NCBI GenBank assembly: GCA_016781525.1
Contig: JADDQE010000079.1
Location: 1-60,607, forward strand
Direction of reading: 5' to 3'
DNA length: 60,607 nucleotides
DNA from: a bacterium
GTDB lineage: Bacteria; Chloroflexota; Chloroflexia; Chloroflexales; Kallotenuaceae
The notes under the pieces were generated by a model. It did no database searches. It was not told the origin of the DNA and saw only the letters and a list, made by a program, of their open reading frames with translations. The stretch's first letter is position 1. The number at the start of each line of letters is the position of its first letter. Below are positions 8,252-16,341 of the stretch, piece by piece. Both the position numbers and the translations under genes were made by a program.

Positions 8252-8280
8252 ATTATAGCAAAACGTGAGGGGACACGCAA
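8252..8280 (-). promoter_or_regulatory. rpsT promoter with extended -10
   Basis: On the minus strand: TTGCGT (8280-8275), 17 bp, then TATAAT (8257-8252) preceded by TGC, giving an extended -10. The predicted start near 8245 leaves a leader of about 50 nt before the TTG start of rpsT, with GGAGG at its end. The promoter overlaps the first codons of murJ. Confidence 0.7.
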
Positions 8281-8284
8281 CCAC

Positions 8285-9913
8285 ATGTCGCGAGCTTCTT
8301 CGCTGCCGGGGCAATCCGCACCATGGCGGTTTGTGCTGAATACCGGGGTTGTGATGCTTGGCACCGTGCTGAGCCGCGTGCTTGGCCTGGTACGCGAAGC
8401 TATTTTTTCGCGTCAATTTGGGACGAGTAGCGAAATTGGAGTGTTCGGGGCAGTGTTTGCTATTCCGGACCTGCTGTATCTGTTGATCATCGGCGGAGCC
8501 CTTGGCTCGGCACTGATTCCCGTCTTCGGCCGGCTGATTCAGGAGGGAGACGAGGAGCAGGCTTGGGAGCTCGCCAATACCGTTCTCACGCTGGCGTGTC
8601 TGGTCTTTGTCGTCATCGCCGTGGTGATTGCGATCTTCGCGCGGCCACTGCTTGCATTTACAGTGACACGCGGCTATGCCGACAATCCTGAGCTGCTGAA
8701 CTTAGCGGTCCACCTGCTCAGGCTGATGTTGGTCCAGCCACTGCTGCTTGGCTTAGGCGGCCTGATGATGGCGCTGCTCCAATCCTTCGAGCGCTTCGCC
8801 CTGCCGGTTATCGCCTCCAACGTGTACAACCTGACGATCATTGTAGCCGCGTGGCTCTTCGCCCCTCGCTGGCGCACCGATGCACTTGCCTGGGGGGTTG
8901 TGGTAGGCGCGCTGTTATACTTCGTGATGCTTATACCGCCAGTTGTTCGAGCCGGTATGCGCTTTCGGCCCTCGCTCAACCTTGGGATGCGGGAAGTACA
9001 GCGCGTGGGGCAGCTGCTAGCACCGCGTGTGATCGGCCAGGGCGCCCTCCAGATCAATATCATCGTGATCGCCTCGCTGATTAGCTTGCTGACCGCGGAG
9101 GCGCAAGCCGCGAATCGCTATGCATACCAGCTGTTGATGCTGCCACACGGCATTATCGCGTTGAGCATGGGGACCGTCCTCTTTCCCCGCCTCGCACGCC
9201 TCTTCTCCGCCGGTCAGATGGAGGCGCTGCGGGATGCGGCGCTCCAAACGCTGCGGCTGGTCCTCTGGTTAGCGGTGCCGGCGGCGATTTTGTTCGCGGT
9301 GCTCCACGTTCCAATTGTGCGGCTTTTGTTCCAACGGGGTGAGTTTAACGTCGAGTCCCTGCTTCTAACGGGGCGGGCCTTGTTCTTCTATACACCGGGG
9401 GTGATTGGCCTTGCAGGTGTTGAGATCGTTATTCGCACCTTTTATGCGATGGAGGATACGCTGACCCCGGTGATTGTGGGCGTGCTAACGATCGCGCTGA
9501 ATGCGGTACTTGCATGGAGCTTGATCCGCTTCCTGGCAGCAGACCTTGGTCTGATCGCGCTGTCGTACAGCCTGACCAACGTTCTGGAGTTCGTGGTGCT
9601 GCTCGCCATGCTGCGCCGTCGGCTGGCGGGGTTTGGCAATACCATGGTCCTGCGGTCGGGGATTGCGCTCGCAGCTAGCTCGATCGCACTTGCGCTTACC
9701 TTGATTGCGGCCGTTCGCCTGGCGGAACCCTACGTTCCGGGCATTACGTTTGTGACGTCGTACGGGAGGGGCGGCGATTTCTTCTGGCTCGCCGGTGCTC
9801 TGACGCTGATTGTCGCTGCCGGACTCACGGTCTATGTCGCGGTTAGTGCAGCGCTCGGGGCCCCCGAGGTACGCGAGCTGTGGTCCGTGCTACGCCAGCG
9901 CACAGGACGCTAG
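8285..9913 (+). CDS. murJ: Lipid II flippase MurJ (MviN family)
   Basis: A 542-residue polytopic membrane protein of the MOP/MATE-like superfamily. It shows the MurJ hallmark N-terminus (MLGTVLSRVLGLVREAIFSRQFG), GGALGSALIPVF and about 14 hydrophobic segments, with FYTPGVIGLAGVEIVIRTFYAMEDTLTPVIVG in the second half. MurJ flips the peptidoglycan precursor lipid II across the cytoplasmic membrane. I chose the ATG at 8285 (GAGGGG 12 nt upstream) over an in-frame GTG at 8249. It is divergent from rpsT and followed closely by the CrtI-type gene, which has its own -10 box. Confidence 0.93.
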   Translation: MSRASSLPGQSAPWRFVLNTGVVMLGTVLSRVLGLVREAIFSRQFGTSSEIGVFGAVFAIPDLLYLLIIGGALGSALIPVFGRLIQEGDEEQAWELANTVLTLACLVFVVIAVVIAIFARPLLAFTVTRGYADNPELLNLAVHLLRLMLVQPLLLGLGGLMMALLQSFERFALPVIASNVYNLTIIVAAWLFAPRWRTDALAWGVVVGALLYFVMLIPPVVRAGMRFRPSLNLGMREVQRVGQLLAPRVIGQGALQINIIVIASLISLLTAEAQAANRYAYQLLMLPHGIIALSMGTVLFPRLARLFSAGQMEALRDAALQTLRLVLWLAVPAAILFAVLHVPIVRLLFQRGEFNVESLLLTGRALFFYTPGVIGLAGVEIVIRTFYAMEDTLTPVIVGVLTIALNAVLAWSLIRFLAADLGLIALSYSLTNVLEFVVLLAMLRRRLAGFGNTMVLRSGIALAASSIALALTLIAAVRLAEPYVPGITFVTSYGRGGDFFWLAGALTLIVAAGLTVYVAVSAALGAPEVRELWSVLRQRTGR

Positions 9914-9924
9914 CGCTTTTCTCC

Positions 9925-9930
9925 TACAAT
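9925..9930 (+). promoter_or_regulatory. -10 box for a probable leaderless desaturase transcript
   Basis: TACAAT lies 6 nt before the ATG at 9937, just after the murJ stop, with no Shine-Dalgarno sequence. The predicted transcription start coincides with the start codon. No clear -35 hexamer is seen. Confidence 0.5.
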
Positions 9931-9936
9931 ACCTGT

Positions 9937-11463
9937 ATGAATACTGATATTCTGATCGTAGGGGCTGGCCTCGGCGGGCTGGCAGCGGCCGTTCGGCTCC
10001 GCGCCGCCGGCTTTCGCGTGCGCGTCCTCGAAAAGAACGAGCGTGTTGGCGGCAAGATGAACGTCGTGCGCGCAGCTGGCTATACCTTCGACACGGGACC
10101 ATCGCTATTTACAATGCCCTGGGTTGTTCGCGAGCTGTTTGCGGCCGTAGGCCGTGACGCGGACGCTGCGCTCGAGATCGTGCCGGTCGATCCCGTGTGT
10201 CGTTATGTCTGGCCAGATGGCACTCGCTGGGAACATCACGCATCTCTGCCTGGGCTGATGCATGAAATTACTCGTCTAGCACCCAACGACGCGGCCGGAT
10301 TCTTCCGCTTCATGGCCTTTGCCGCGCGCATCTACGCCGCGACCGCGGAGCCGTTTCTGCTCAAGCCCTTTCGCGGCTGGCGGGATTTCGTCACGCCACG
10401 CTTTGTACGCGACGCACCAGCACTCGATCCGCTCCATACGCTCGACCAGGCGGTCCGGCGATACTTTCGATCGCCCTACCTGCGTCAAGTCTTCAATCGC
10501 TACGCTACGTACAATGGCTCGTCACCATATCGTGCGCCCGCCACCTTTGCAATCATTCCGTACATCGAGTTTGCCGAGGGCGGCTGGTACCTTAAGGGTG
10601 GAATGTACTCGTTGGCCGAGGCACTGCTCCAACTGGCCCTCGATCTAGGGGTGGACGTCGAGACCAACGCGGAGGTCACGGAAGTGCAGGTGACGAACGG
10701 GCAAGTTTCCGGCGTGAGGCTAGCCCAGGGGCGCGAGATCCGGGCTGAGCGTGTCGTTCTGAACGTTGATGCGCTCCATGCGCTGCGGCATTTGGTTGCG
10801 CCCGAGCATCGTCGGCACTGGACCGACCGACGTATCGACCGGTTCGAGCCCTCCTGTTCCGGCTTCGTACTGCTCCTGGGCATCGACCACGATTATCCCG
10901 ATCTGGCGCATCATAATATTTTCTTCTCGCCAGACTATCCGGCCGAGTTCAAGGCCATCTTCGATCTGCACGTACCCGCGCCCGATCCCACGATCTACGT
11001 TGCTGCTACTGTTCGAAGCGACCCGCATCATGCTCCCGCCGGGGGTATGAATCTGTTTGTGCTGGTGAACGCGCCGGCAACCAACGGGCGCTTCGACTGG
11101 GAGCGCGAGGCAGGGGGCTATCGCGACCTGGTGGTGCGTGTGATGGAACGGCGTGGACTGCCGAACGTGGGCCAATATATCCGGTTCGAGCAGCGGATCA
11201 CACCGCTGGATTTTGCGGAGCACTATCACGGGTGGCGTGGCGCCTTGTATGGACCGTCGTCAAACCAGCCGCTTGCTGCGTTTCTGCGCCCGCCAATTGT
11301 CTCGCCGGACGTTCGGAACCTGTATTTTGTCGGCGGTGCGACGCATCCCGGCGGTGGTATCCCGCTTGTGCTGCTCTCCGGTCGGGCTGTCGCGCACGCG
11401 ATTGGCGCCGCGACAGCGGGAGCAAAAGGTCTGGCGCCCGGCAACGCTTTACATAAAAGTTAA
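9937..11463 (+). CDS. Phytoene desaturase (CrtI) family FAD-dependent oxidoreductase
   Basis: A 508-residue flavoprotein. The N-terminal dinucleotide-binding motif is ILIVGAGLGGLAAAVRLRAAGFRVRVLEKNERVGGKM, followed by FDTGPSLFTMP. The C-terminal signature is GGATHPGGGIPLVLLSGRAV, which defines the CrtI/CrtN/CrtD/CrtO group. These enzymes desaturate or isomerise carotenoids. No phytoene synthase or other carotenoid gene is adjacent, so the exact step (phytoene desaturation, hydroxycarotenoid desaturation or a ketolase-like reaction) is open. The conserved N-terminus and the adjacent -10 box fix the start. Confidence 0.87.
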   Translation: MNTDILIVGAGLGGLAAAVRLRAAGFRVRVLEKNERVGGKMNVVRAAGYTFDTGPSLFTMPWVVRELFAAVGRDADAALEIVPVDPVCRYVWPDGTRWEHHASLPGLMHEITRLAPNDAAGFFRFMAFAARIYAATAEPFLLKPFRGWRDFVTPRFVRDAPALDPLHTLDQAVRRYFRSPYLRQVFNRYATYNGSSPYRAPATFAIIPYIEFAEGGWYLKGGMYSLAEALLQLALDLGVDVETNAEVTEVQVTNGQVSGVRLAQGREIRAERVVLNVDALHALRHLVAPEHRRHWTDRRIDRFEPSCSGFVLLLGIDHDYPDLAHHNIFFSPDYPAEFKAIFDLHVPAPDPTIYVAATVRSDPHHAPAGGMNLFVLVNAPATNGRFDWEREAGGYRDLVVRVMERRGLPNVGQYIRFEQRITPLDFAEHYHGWRGALYGPSSNQPLAAFLRPPIVSPDVRNLYFVGGATHPGGGIPLVLLSGRAVAHAIGAATAGAKGLAPGNALHKS

Positions 11464-11543
11464 GGCATTTTTACCCCTACTGTGTCTCCGTGGGCAACTT
11501 TTTCAGCTGGTTACTGTTGTATCGTAAAACGCCGATGCATATA

Positions 11544-11572
11544 TTGATCGTAGGTCGTAGGTGTGATATAAG
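11544..11572 (+). promoter_or_regulatory. Promoter of the candidate structured RNA
   Basis: TTGATC (11544-11549), exactly 17 bp, then TATAAG (11567-11572). The predicted start at about 11579 is immediately followed by the first stable hairpin. No coding sequence follows on this strand. Confidence 0.55.
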
Positions 11573-11578
11573 ATATGA

Positions 11579-12049
11579 TATAGCCCTGAGAACATACTGG
11601 TGAAAGAATAGTTCAGGGTCCAGATATCGAAAGCCCGTGCATGCGAGCGGCGAATGCCCATACGTAGTTATGTTTGAATGGGCTTGCCCGTAAATGACGC
11701 GAAACGTGAAGCCCGGAGGCGGAACGAGGATCGTCATACGTAAGCGCTCAATTTCAGAGTTGGCTCGAAAGTGCTACGCGTGTAGCCCCCTCTGAAATAG
11801 TTGCTGTACAAGCAAAGCAGGCATCTCGACAGCAAAGCTCGCACGATTGACAGATATAGAGAATGAGGTCATCGTTCGAGCGAAGCTTGAGCAGAAAAGC
11901 TGGTGGCGAATCGCCAATACAAACCGAGCACTGCGTCAAGATACTGTTGAGTAGATATTTGAACACGAGCTAGGGACAGACCAGCATTGTTCCAGGGCTT
12001 TTATTTGTTCTCGTTCCCGTGCGCGGCACTAGCCGGCACGGGATTTTTG
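11579..12049 (+). ncRNA. Candidate standalone structured RNA of unknown class (about 470 nt)
   Basis: The 840-bp gap between the desaturase and the next gene has no convincing ORF and is visibly AT-richer than its neighbours. From the predicted start it shows successive stem-loops: 11584-11618 (CCCTGAgaAC with GTTCAGGG), 11656-11692 (GCCCAT with ATGGGC), 11694-11738 (ATGACG with CGTCAT), 11751-11798 (ATTTCAGAG with CTCTGAAAT, perfect 9 bp, enclosing a GCTAC/GTAGC hairpin) and 11974-11992. It ends in a strong intrinsic terminator. It does not match tmRNA, RNase P, SRP RNA or a riboswitch that I recognise. The next gene starts 260 nt after the terminator, so a standalone RNA is more likely than a leader. 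Confidence 0.5.
12015..12049 (+). terminator. Intrinsic terminator of the candidate RNA
   Basis: Stem TCCCGTGC (12015-12022) with GCACGGGA (12036-12043), an inner GGC/GCC extension, immediately followed by TTTTT. The T-run is only on the plus side, so it terminates plus-strand transcription arriving from the gene-free region. Confidence 0.85.
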
Positions 12050-12307
12050 CATGTAGGCAAATTGCGGAGCGAGCCAGCACCCCATGAGCCATCCCTTGCG
12101 GTTCAACGGGTTGCCGAAACTGCCAGCTCTGCTCCAGTGCTCAGCACGTCTCCTACCCGACGTTCGGCTGCGGTATAAAGGTTTCAACACCAGCGTGTGC
12201 GCCTCGCTTTTGTATTTGCCGCGTATGGTTTACTATGCAGCAGCCAACAAATTACCTGACCATATCGGCTATGATCGAACGACGTAGCCATGGTAGGAGG
12301 ACGAGAG

Positions 12308-13177
12308 ATGCGACTTGTAACGTTTGTCGGACGAGAGACGATGGTCGGAGCACTGCGTGATAACGACGTGATTAGCTTGGGGAGCATCGCTCCCGATATG
12401 CTCTCGCTGATCGAGCTGGGGCAATCAGGTCTTGAGCAGGCACAGCAGTTCGTCGCCCGGTCCTCGAGAGCCGACATCGTTCCCCTCAGCGAGGTAAAGC
12501 TGCTCGCACCAATACCGCGTCCGCGGAAGAACGTCTTTTGCCTCGGCATGAACTACGCCGAGCACGCACGGGAGTCAATGCGGGCGAAGGGCCTGCCAGA
12601 AACCCTGCCCGAGCATCCGGTCATCTTTACCAAGGCGGTTACAAGCGTTAATCATCCCGAAGCGGGAATTCCCCTCGATCCAGAGATTACCGGGCAGCTG
12701 GATTGGGAAGTCGAGCTTGCTTTCATTATCGGGAAGCGCGGCAAGAACATTAAGCGTACCGACGCAATGCAGTACGTCTGGGGCTACACAATTATCAACG
12801 ACATCTCTGCACGCGATCTTCAGAATCGCCACCAGCAGTTCTTCAAGGGCAAGAGCCTGGACGGCACTTGCCCAATGGGTCCCTGTATTCTTACTGCGGA
12901 CGAGGTGCCTAATCCGGCCGAGCTCGGGCTACGCCTGCGCGTTAATGGCGTAACCAAGCAAGACAGCACTGCGGCTGACCTGATCTTCGATATCCCGACG
13001 ATTATCGAGACGTTGTCGCTGGGTCAAACTTTGGAGCCAGGCGACATCATCGCCACTGGGACGCCGAGTGGCGTTGGGATGGGAATGACGCCGCAAGAAT
13101 GGCTCAAGGTCGGCGATCTGGTCGAGGCGGAAATCGATCGGATCGGCGTGTTGCATAATACCGTCGTACGGGCATAG
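12308..13177 (+). CDS. Fumarylacetoacetate hydrolase family protein
   Basis: A 289-residue FAH-family enzyme. The metal-binding core is visible as FCLGMNYAEHARE, PVIFTKAVTSVNHPEAGIPL, DWEVELAFIIGKRGKNI (metal Glu/Asp) and GDIIATGTPSGVGMGMTPQEWLKVGD. Members act as acylpyruvate hydrolases, oxaloacetate decarboxylases, 2-hydroxyhepta-2,4-diene-1,7-dioate isomerases or ureidoglycolate lyases; the sequence does not decide which. I chose the ATG at 12308 because AGGAGG lies 7 nt upstream. It precedes lutABC by about 115 bp, but a promoter lies between them. Confidence 0.88.
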   Translation: MRLVTFVGRETMVGALRDNDVISLGSIAPDMLSLIELGQSGLEQAQQFVARSSRADIVPLSEVKLLAPIPRPRKNVFCLGMNYAEHARESMRAKGLPETLPEHPVIFTKAVTSVNHPEAGIPLDPEITGQLDWEVELAFIIGKRGKNIKRTDAMQYVWGYTIINDISARDLQNRHQQFFKGKSLDGTCPMGPCILTADEVPNPAELGLRLRVNGVTKQDSTAADLIFDIPTIIETLSLGQTLEPGDIIATGTPSGVGMGMTPQEWLKVGDLVEAEIDRIGVLHNTVVRA

Positions 13178-13235
13178 CGCCAGCAATGCCCGCTCGCAGG
13201 CATATCGTTAGAGGTTAGGCTCGCCTTGTGCAGCG

Positions 13236-13244
13236 TGCTACAAT
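13236..13244 (+). promoter_or_regulatory. Extended -10 promoter upstream of lutABC
   Basis: TGC followed directly by TACAAT (13239-13244), an extended -10 element, about 50 bp before the lutA ATG. Only a weak -35 (TTAGGC-like) is visible. GGAGG precedes lutA. Confidence 0.5.
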
Positions 13245-13291
13245 GAGCGGGTCCCAAGCCAAGATCCGAATGCGGCCCGGAGGCGAACGTA

Positions 13292-14056
13292 ATGGGTGAA
13301 AACCAGGGGCGTGTGTCGCTCTTTGTCACCTGTATCATCGATCAAATGTATCCTGAGATCGGCGATGCGGCGACGACGGTGCTGGAGCGTCTAGGCATAA
13401 CAGTCGACTTTCCGGTCGAGCAATCGTGCTGTGGACAGCCCGCCTTCAACTCGGGCTTTTGGGACGAGGCACGGGTGGTGGCTGGGCGGAACTTGGAAGT
13501 GCTGCGCGGCGTTGGCAACGTGGTTACGCCTTCCGGATCGTGTGCCGCGATGATGCGTCACGGATATTTGGAGCTGTTCGCAGACCACCCAGAGCTGCAC
13601 GCGGCCGCGCTCGAGCTTGCGGGCCGCACCTATGAGTTTTCCGAGTATCTGGTTGATGTGCTCGATGTAACCGACGTGGGCACCCGTTTTCCCGCCACCT
13701 TTACGGTGCACGATGCGTGTCATGGCTTGCGCGGGTTGGGCATCAAAGCACAGCCACGCGAGCTTGTGCTGGGCATCGAGGGCGCGCGAATGGTGGAGCT
13801 GCCCGACGCAGAGCGCTGCTGCGGCTTTGGCGGTCTTTTTGCGATTAAGCTGGGCCATATCTCAGAGGCGATGGCCGCGGATAAAACTGCTGCGATCGAG
13901 AGTACCGGCGCCGACTGGGCCGTGACCTGTGATGCTAGCTGCATGACCCAAATCAACGGGCGCTTGAGCCGCGAAGGCGCCCGCTGTCGAACCTTGCATA
14001 TTGCACAGGTGCTGGCGGGGGACACCGGCGGCGCGCTGCAAGGGAGTGAAGGCTAA
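13292..14056 (+). CDS. lutA: Lactate utilization protein A, (Fe-S) oxidoreductase
   Basis: A 254-residue protein with the two CCG domains of LutA/GlcF/HdrB-type proteins: CCGQPAFNSGF (about residues 47-57) and, in the second half, HDACHGLRGLGIK and CCGFGGLF. LutA is one of three cytosolic subunits oxidising L-lactate to pyruvate. It starts at an ATG with GGAGG upstream and is followed by lutB after 59 bp. The order lutA-lutB-lutC matches the Bacillus-type operon exactly. Confidence 0.92.
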   Translation: MGENQGRVSLFVTCIIDQMYPEIGDAATTVLERLGITVDFPVEQSCCGQPAFNSGFWDEARVVAGRNLEVLRGVGNVVTPSGSCAAMMRHGYLELFADHPELHAAALELAGRTYEFSEYLVDVLDVTDVGTRFPATFTVHDACHGLRGLGIKAQPRELVLGIEGARMVELPDAERCCGFGGLFAIKLGHISEAMAADKTAAIESTGADWAVTCDASCMTQINGRLSREGARCRTLHIAQVLAGDTGGALQGSEG

Positions 14057-14115
14057 TCGAGGCGGCTACGTGCGTGCAGGATACGCGCTCGCCGTCGTAA
14101 AGCGAAAAGGTCACC

Positions 14116-15555
14116 ATGGCCACGCAACCTCTTACATTCTACGAGCGGGCTGATCTTGCGCTCAACGACGCGCAGCTCAAGGTCGCGCTTGACCGGGCGA
14201 CGACCCGGTTTGCGCTGCAGCGTCAGACGGCGCTTTCGACGCTGCTCAACAGCGACGAGGTACGCGCCCGCGCCCGCGCCGCGCGTGCCCGCGCGTTGGC
14301 GCAGCTTGACCGATACCTCGAGCAGCTGGCGGCAAATGTCGAGACTGCGGGTGGATACGTCCACTGGGCGTGGGATGCAGCCGAGGCCCGCCAGATCATC
14401 ACGGACCTTTGTCGGGCCAAAGGCGTACAGCGGATTGTCAAAGGGAAGAGCATGGCGTCCGAGGAGATCCACCTCAACCATGCCCTGGAGGAGGCCGGCT
14501 TTACGGTAGTCGAGACCGACCTTGGCGAGTACATTATCCAGCTGGCGGGTCAGACGCCTTCACACATTATCGCGCCTGCAATCCACTGGACCAAGGAGCA
14601 AGTTTCGGATCTGTTTCACCGCAAGCTTGGGGCGCCCCAGACGGACGAGATTCCGGCGATGGCACGGACGGCGCGCGAGTCACTGCGGAGCGAATACTTA
14701 CGGGCCGACATGGGTATTACCGGCGTCAACTTTGGCGTCGCCGAGACAGGCACGCTCGTGCTGGTCGAGAACGAAGGCAACGGTCGGCTATCTTCGACCA
14801 CACCGCGGATCCATGTCGCGCTGATGGGAATCGAGCGGACTGTTGCGACGACGGACGATCTGCTGCCGCTGCTGCAGGTGTTGGCACGCTCGGCTACGGG
14901 CCAGAAGATCAGTGTCTACACGAACCTGCTTACGGGGCCGGGTCGACCGGGAGAGCCTGACGGTCCAGAGGAGCTCCACCTCGTGCTGCTGGACAACGGC
15001 CGGTCGCGCATCCTCGGCTCCGAGTATGTCGAGACGCTCTACTGCATTCGCTGTGGTGCGTGTTTGAATGTTTGTCCGGTGTATGGCGAGATCGGCGGCC
15101 ATGCCTACGGGTCGGTCTATCCGGGTCCGATCGGCGCCGTGCTGACTCCAAACCTGGATGATTTAGACGACGACAACGGGTGGCTGCCCTACGCCAGTAC
15201 GCTCTGTGGTGCTTGCCAGGAGGTCTGCCCGGTACGCATTCCGCTGCCGGATTATCTGCTCAAGCTTCGGCGTGACAAGGTGAATAAGCTGGGCGCATCA
15301 CTCGGCGAACGGCTGGCGATGCGGGCTTGGCGAATCGGGATGACCTCGTCGAAGCTGTATAAGATTGGTGGAACGGTGTCGCGGGTTGGCCTCAAGATGC
15401 TGGCGCGACGACGCAAGATTCGGCGGCTGCCTCCGCCCTTCGACGCCTGGACGCATGGACGCGATTTTCCAGCCTTTGCTCAGCAGAGCTATCACGAGCG
15501 TCGCGCGGAACGAACTATGGCAGCCGACAAGAACGTTTCTGGCGAATGCAGCTAA
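14116..15555 (+). CDS. lutB: Lactate utilization iron-sulfur protein B
   Basis: A 479-residue LutB/YkgF. The N-terminal LUD domain (about residues 60-295) contains GVNFGVAETGTLVLVENEGNGRLSS. Then come two ferredoxin-like cysteine clusters, CIRCGACLNVCPVYG and CGACQEVCPVRIPLPDYL, each able to bind a [4Fe-4S] cluster, and a C-terminal DUF3390-like tail (PPPFDAWTHGRDFP). It is the electron-transferring subunit of the lactate oxidation complex. Full length compared with the family. Confidence 0.94.
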   Translation: MATQPLTFYERADLALNDAQLKVALDRATTRFALQRQTALSTLLNSDEVRARARAARARALAQLDRYLEQLAANVETAGGYVHWAWDAAEARQIITDLCRAKGVQRIVKGKSMASEEIHLNHALEEAGFTVVETDLGEYIIQLAGQTPSHIIAPAIHWTKEQVSDLFHRKLGAPQTDEIPAMARTARESLRSEYLRADMGITGVNFGVAETGTLVLVENEGNGRLSSTTPRIHVALMGIERTVATTDDLLPLLQVLARSATGQKISVYTNLLTGPGRPGEPDGPEELHLVLLDNGRSRILGSEYVETLYCIRCGACLNVCPVYGEIGGHAYGSVYPGPIGAVLTPNLDDLDDDNGWLPYASTLCGACQEVCPVRIPLPDYLLKLRRDKVNKLGASLGERLAMRAWRIGMTSSKLYKIGGTVSRVGLKMLARRRKIRRLPPPFDAWTHGRDFPAFAQQSYHERRAERTMAADKNVSGECS

Positions 15556-15598
15556 GAGGTGTCGGTCAGGCGACTGTGCGAAGGACCGAGGACAATCC

Positions 15599-16300
15599 AT
15601 GAATGATTCACGCTCACAAATTCTCGCGCGCATCCGCGGCAGCCTCGCGGCCAATGGCGGCCTGCTTGAGCAACAGGGACTGGCCTACCTGCCGCCACAT
15701 CCCCACGGCCCGTTCGTCGCGACCGATCTCGAGCCGGTTAGTCAGTTCGAGGCCGAGCTATCGGCGCTGCACGGCCATGTCTATCTCTGTGACGGCCCCG
15801 CTGCAGCGCTCGAGCAGATTCTTGAGCTGCTGCACGCTATTGGCGCTCGCGAGGCGCTAGCATGGTCGGCCGAAAATATGCCACTGCCGGAGTTGCTGCC
15901 GCGGTTGAGTGAGCAGGGCATTCGTGTGGTCGAGCCGGGGGTGCTGGGTGCGGACCGTCGTGCACGATATAACGATCTGGAGCCGATCCCGGTCTGCATC
16001 AGCGGTGCCGACGCTGCGATCGCGGAGAGCGGCACGCTGGTCGTCGTGAGTGGCGGTGGGCGTGGCCGCCTCGCGTCGCTGATGGCGCCGATGCATATTG
16101 CGCTGCTGTCGGCAGATCGGATCGTGCGTACGTTGCCGGATGCGTTCGATCTGCTGCGCGAGCAATTCGGCCCCGGCTTGTTCCGTGACCGTTCCAATGT
16201 TACGCTGATCACGGGGCCGTCGCGAACTGCCGACATCGAGCTAAGCTTAACGCTGGGCGTCCATGGGCCGCGTGACATCCATGCAATTGTTATCCGCTGA
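15599..16300 (+). CDS. lutC: Lactate utilization protein C
   Basis: A 233-residue LUD-domain protein. Typical LutC features are MNDSRSQILARIRGSL at the start, AIAESGTLVVVSGGGRGRLASLMAPMHIALLSADRIV, and a C-terminal GPSRTADIELSLTLGVHGPRDIHAIVI. The true start is the ATG at 15599 with GAGG upstream; the frame stays open back to 15365 inside lutB but without homology. It lies 43 bp after lutB and completes the operon. Confidence 0.93.
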   Translation: MNDSRSQILARIRGSLAANGGLLEQQGLAYLPPHPHGPFVATDLEPVSQFEAELSALHGHVYLCDGPAAALEQILELLHAIGAREALAWSAENMPLPELLPRLSEQGIRVVEPGVLGADRRARYNDLEPIPVCISGADAAIAESGTLVVVSGGGRGRLASLMAPMHIALLSADRIVRTLPDAFDLLREQFGPGLFRDRSNVTLITGPSRTADIELSLTLGVHGPRDIHAIVIR

Positions 16301-16341
16301 CGAATTGTCATCACATTGCTGCCAGTAAGGAGTTCCACGGT

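Noticed and set aside
11690-11745. Stretch with GACGCGAAACG and CCCGGAGG reminiscent of a cyclic-di-GMP riboswitch
   Set aside because: The conserved CACAGGGCAAACC block and tetraloop-receptor order are missing, and no gene follows within the normal distance.
11754-11966. Minus-strand 70-codon ORF with two CxxC pairs (CSVC and CQSC), resembling a zinc ribbon
   Set aside because: It has no ribosome-binding site, lies inside the plus-strand structured RNA region with perfect hairpins, and the terminator faces the other way. The Cys pairs are probably chance.
14053-14481. Long minus-strand frames antisense to lutB and other high-GC genes
   Set aside because: Shadows of real coding frames; no ribosome-binding sites or recognisable domains.
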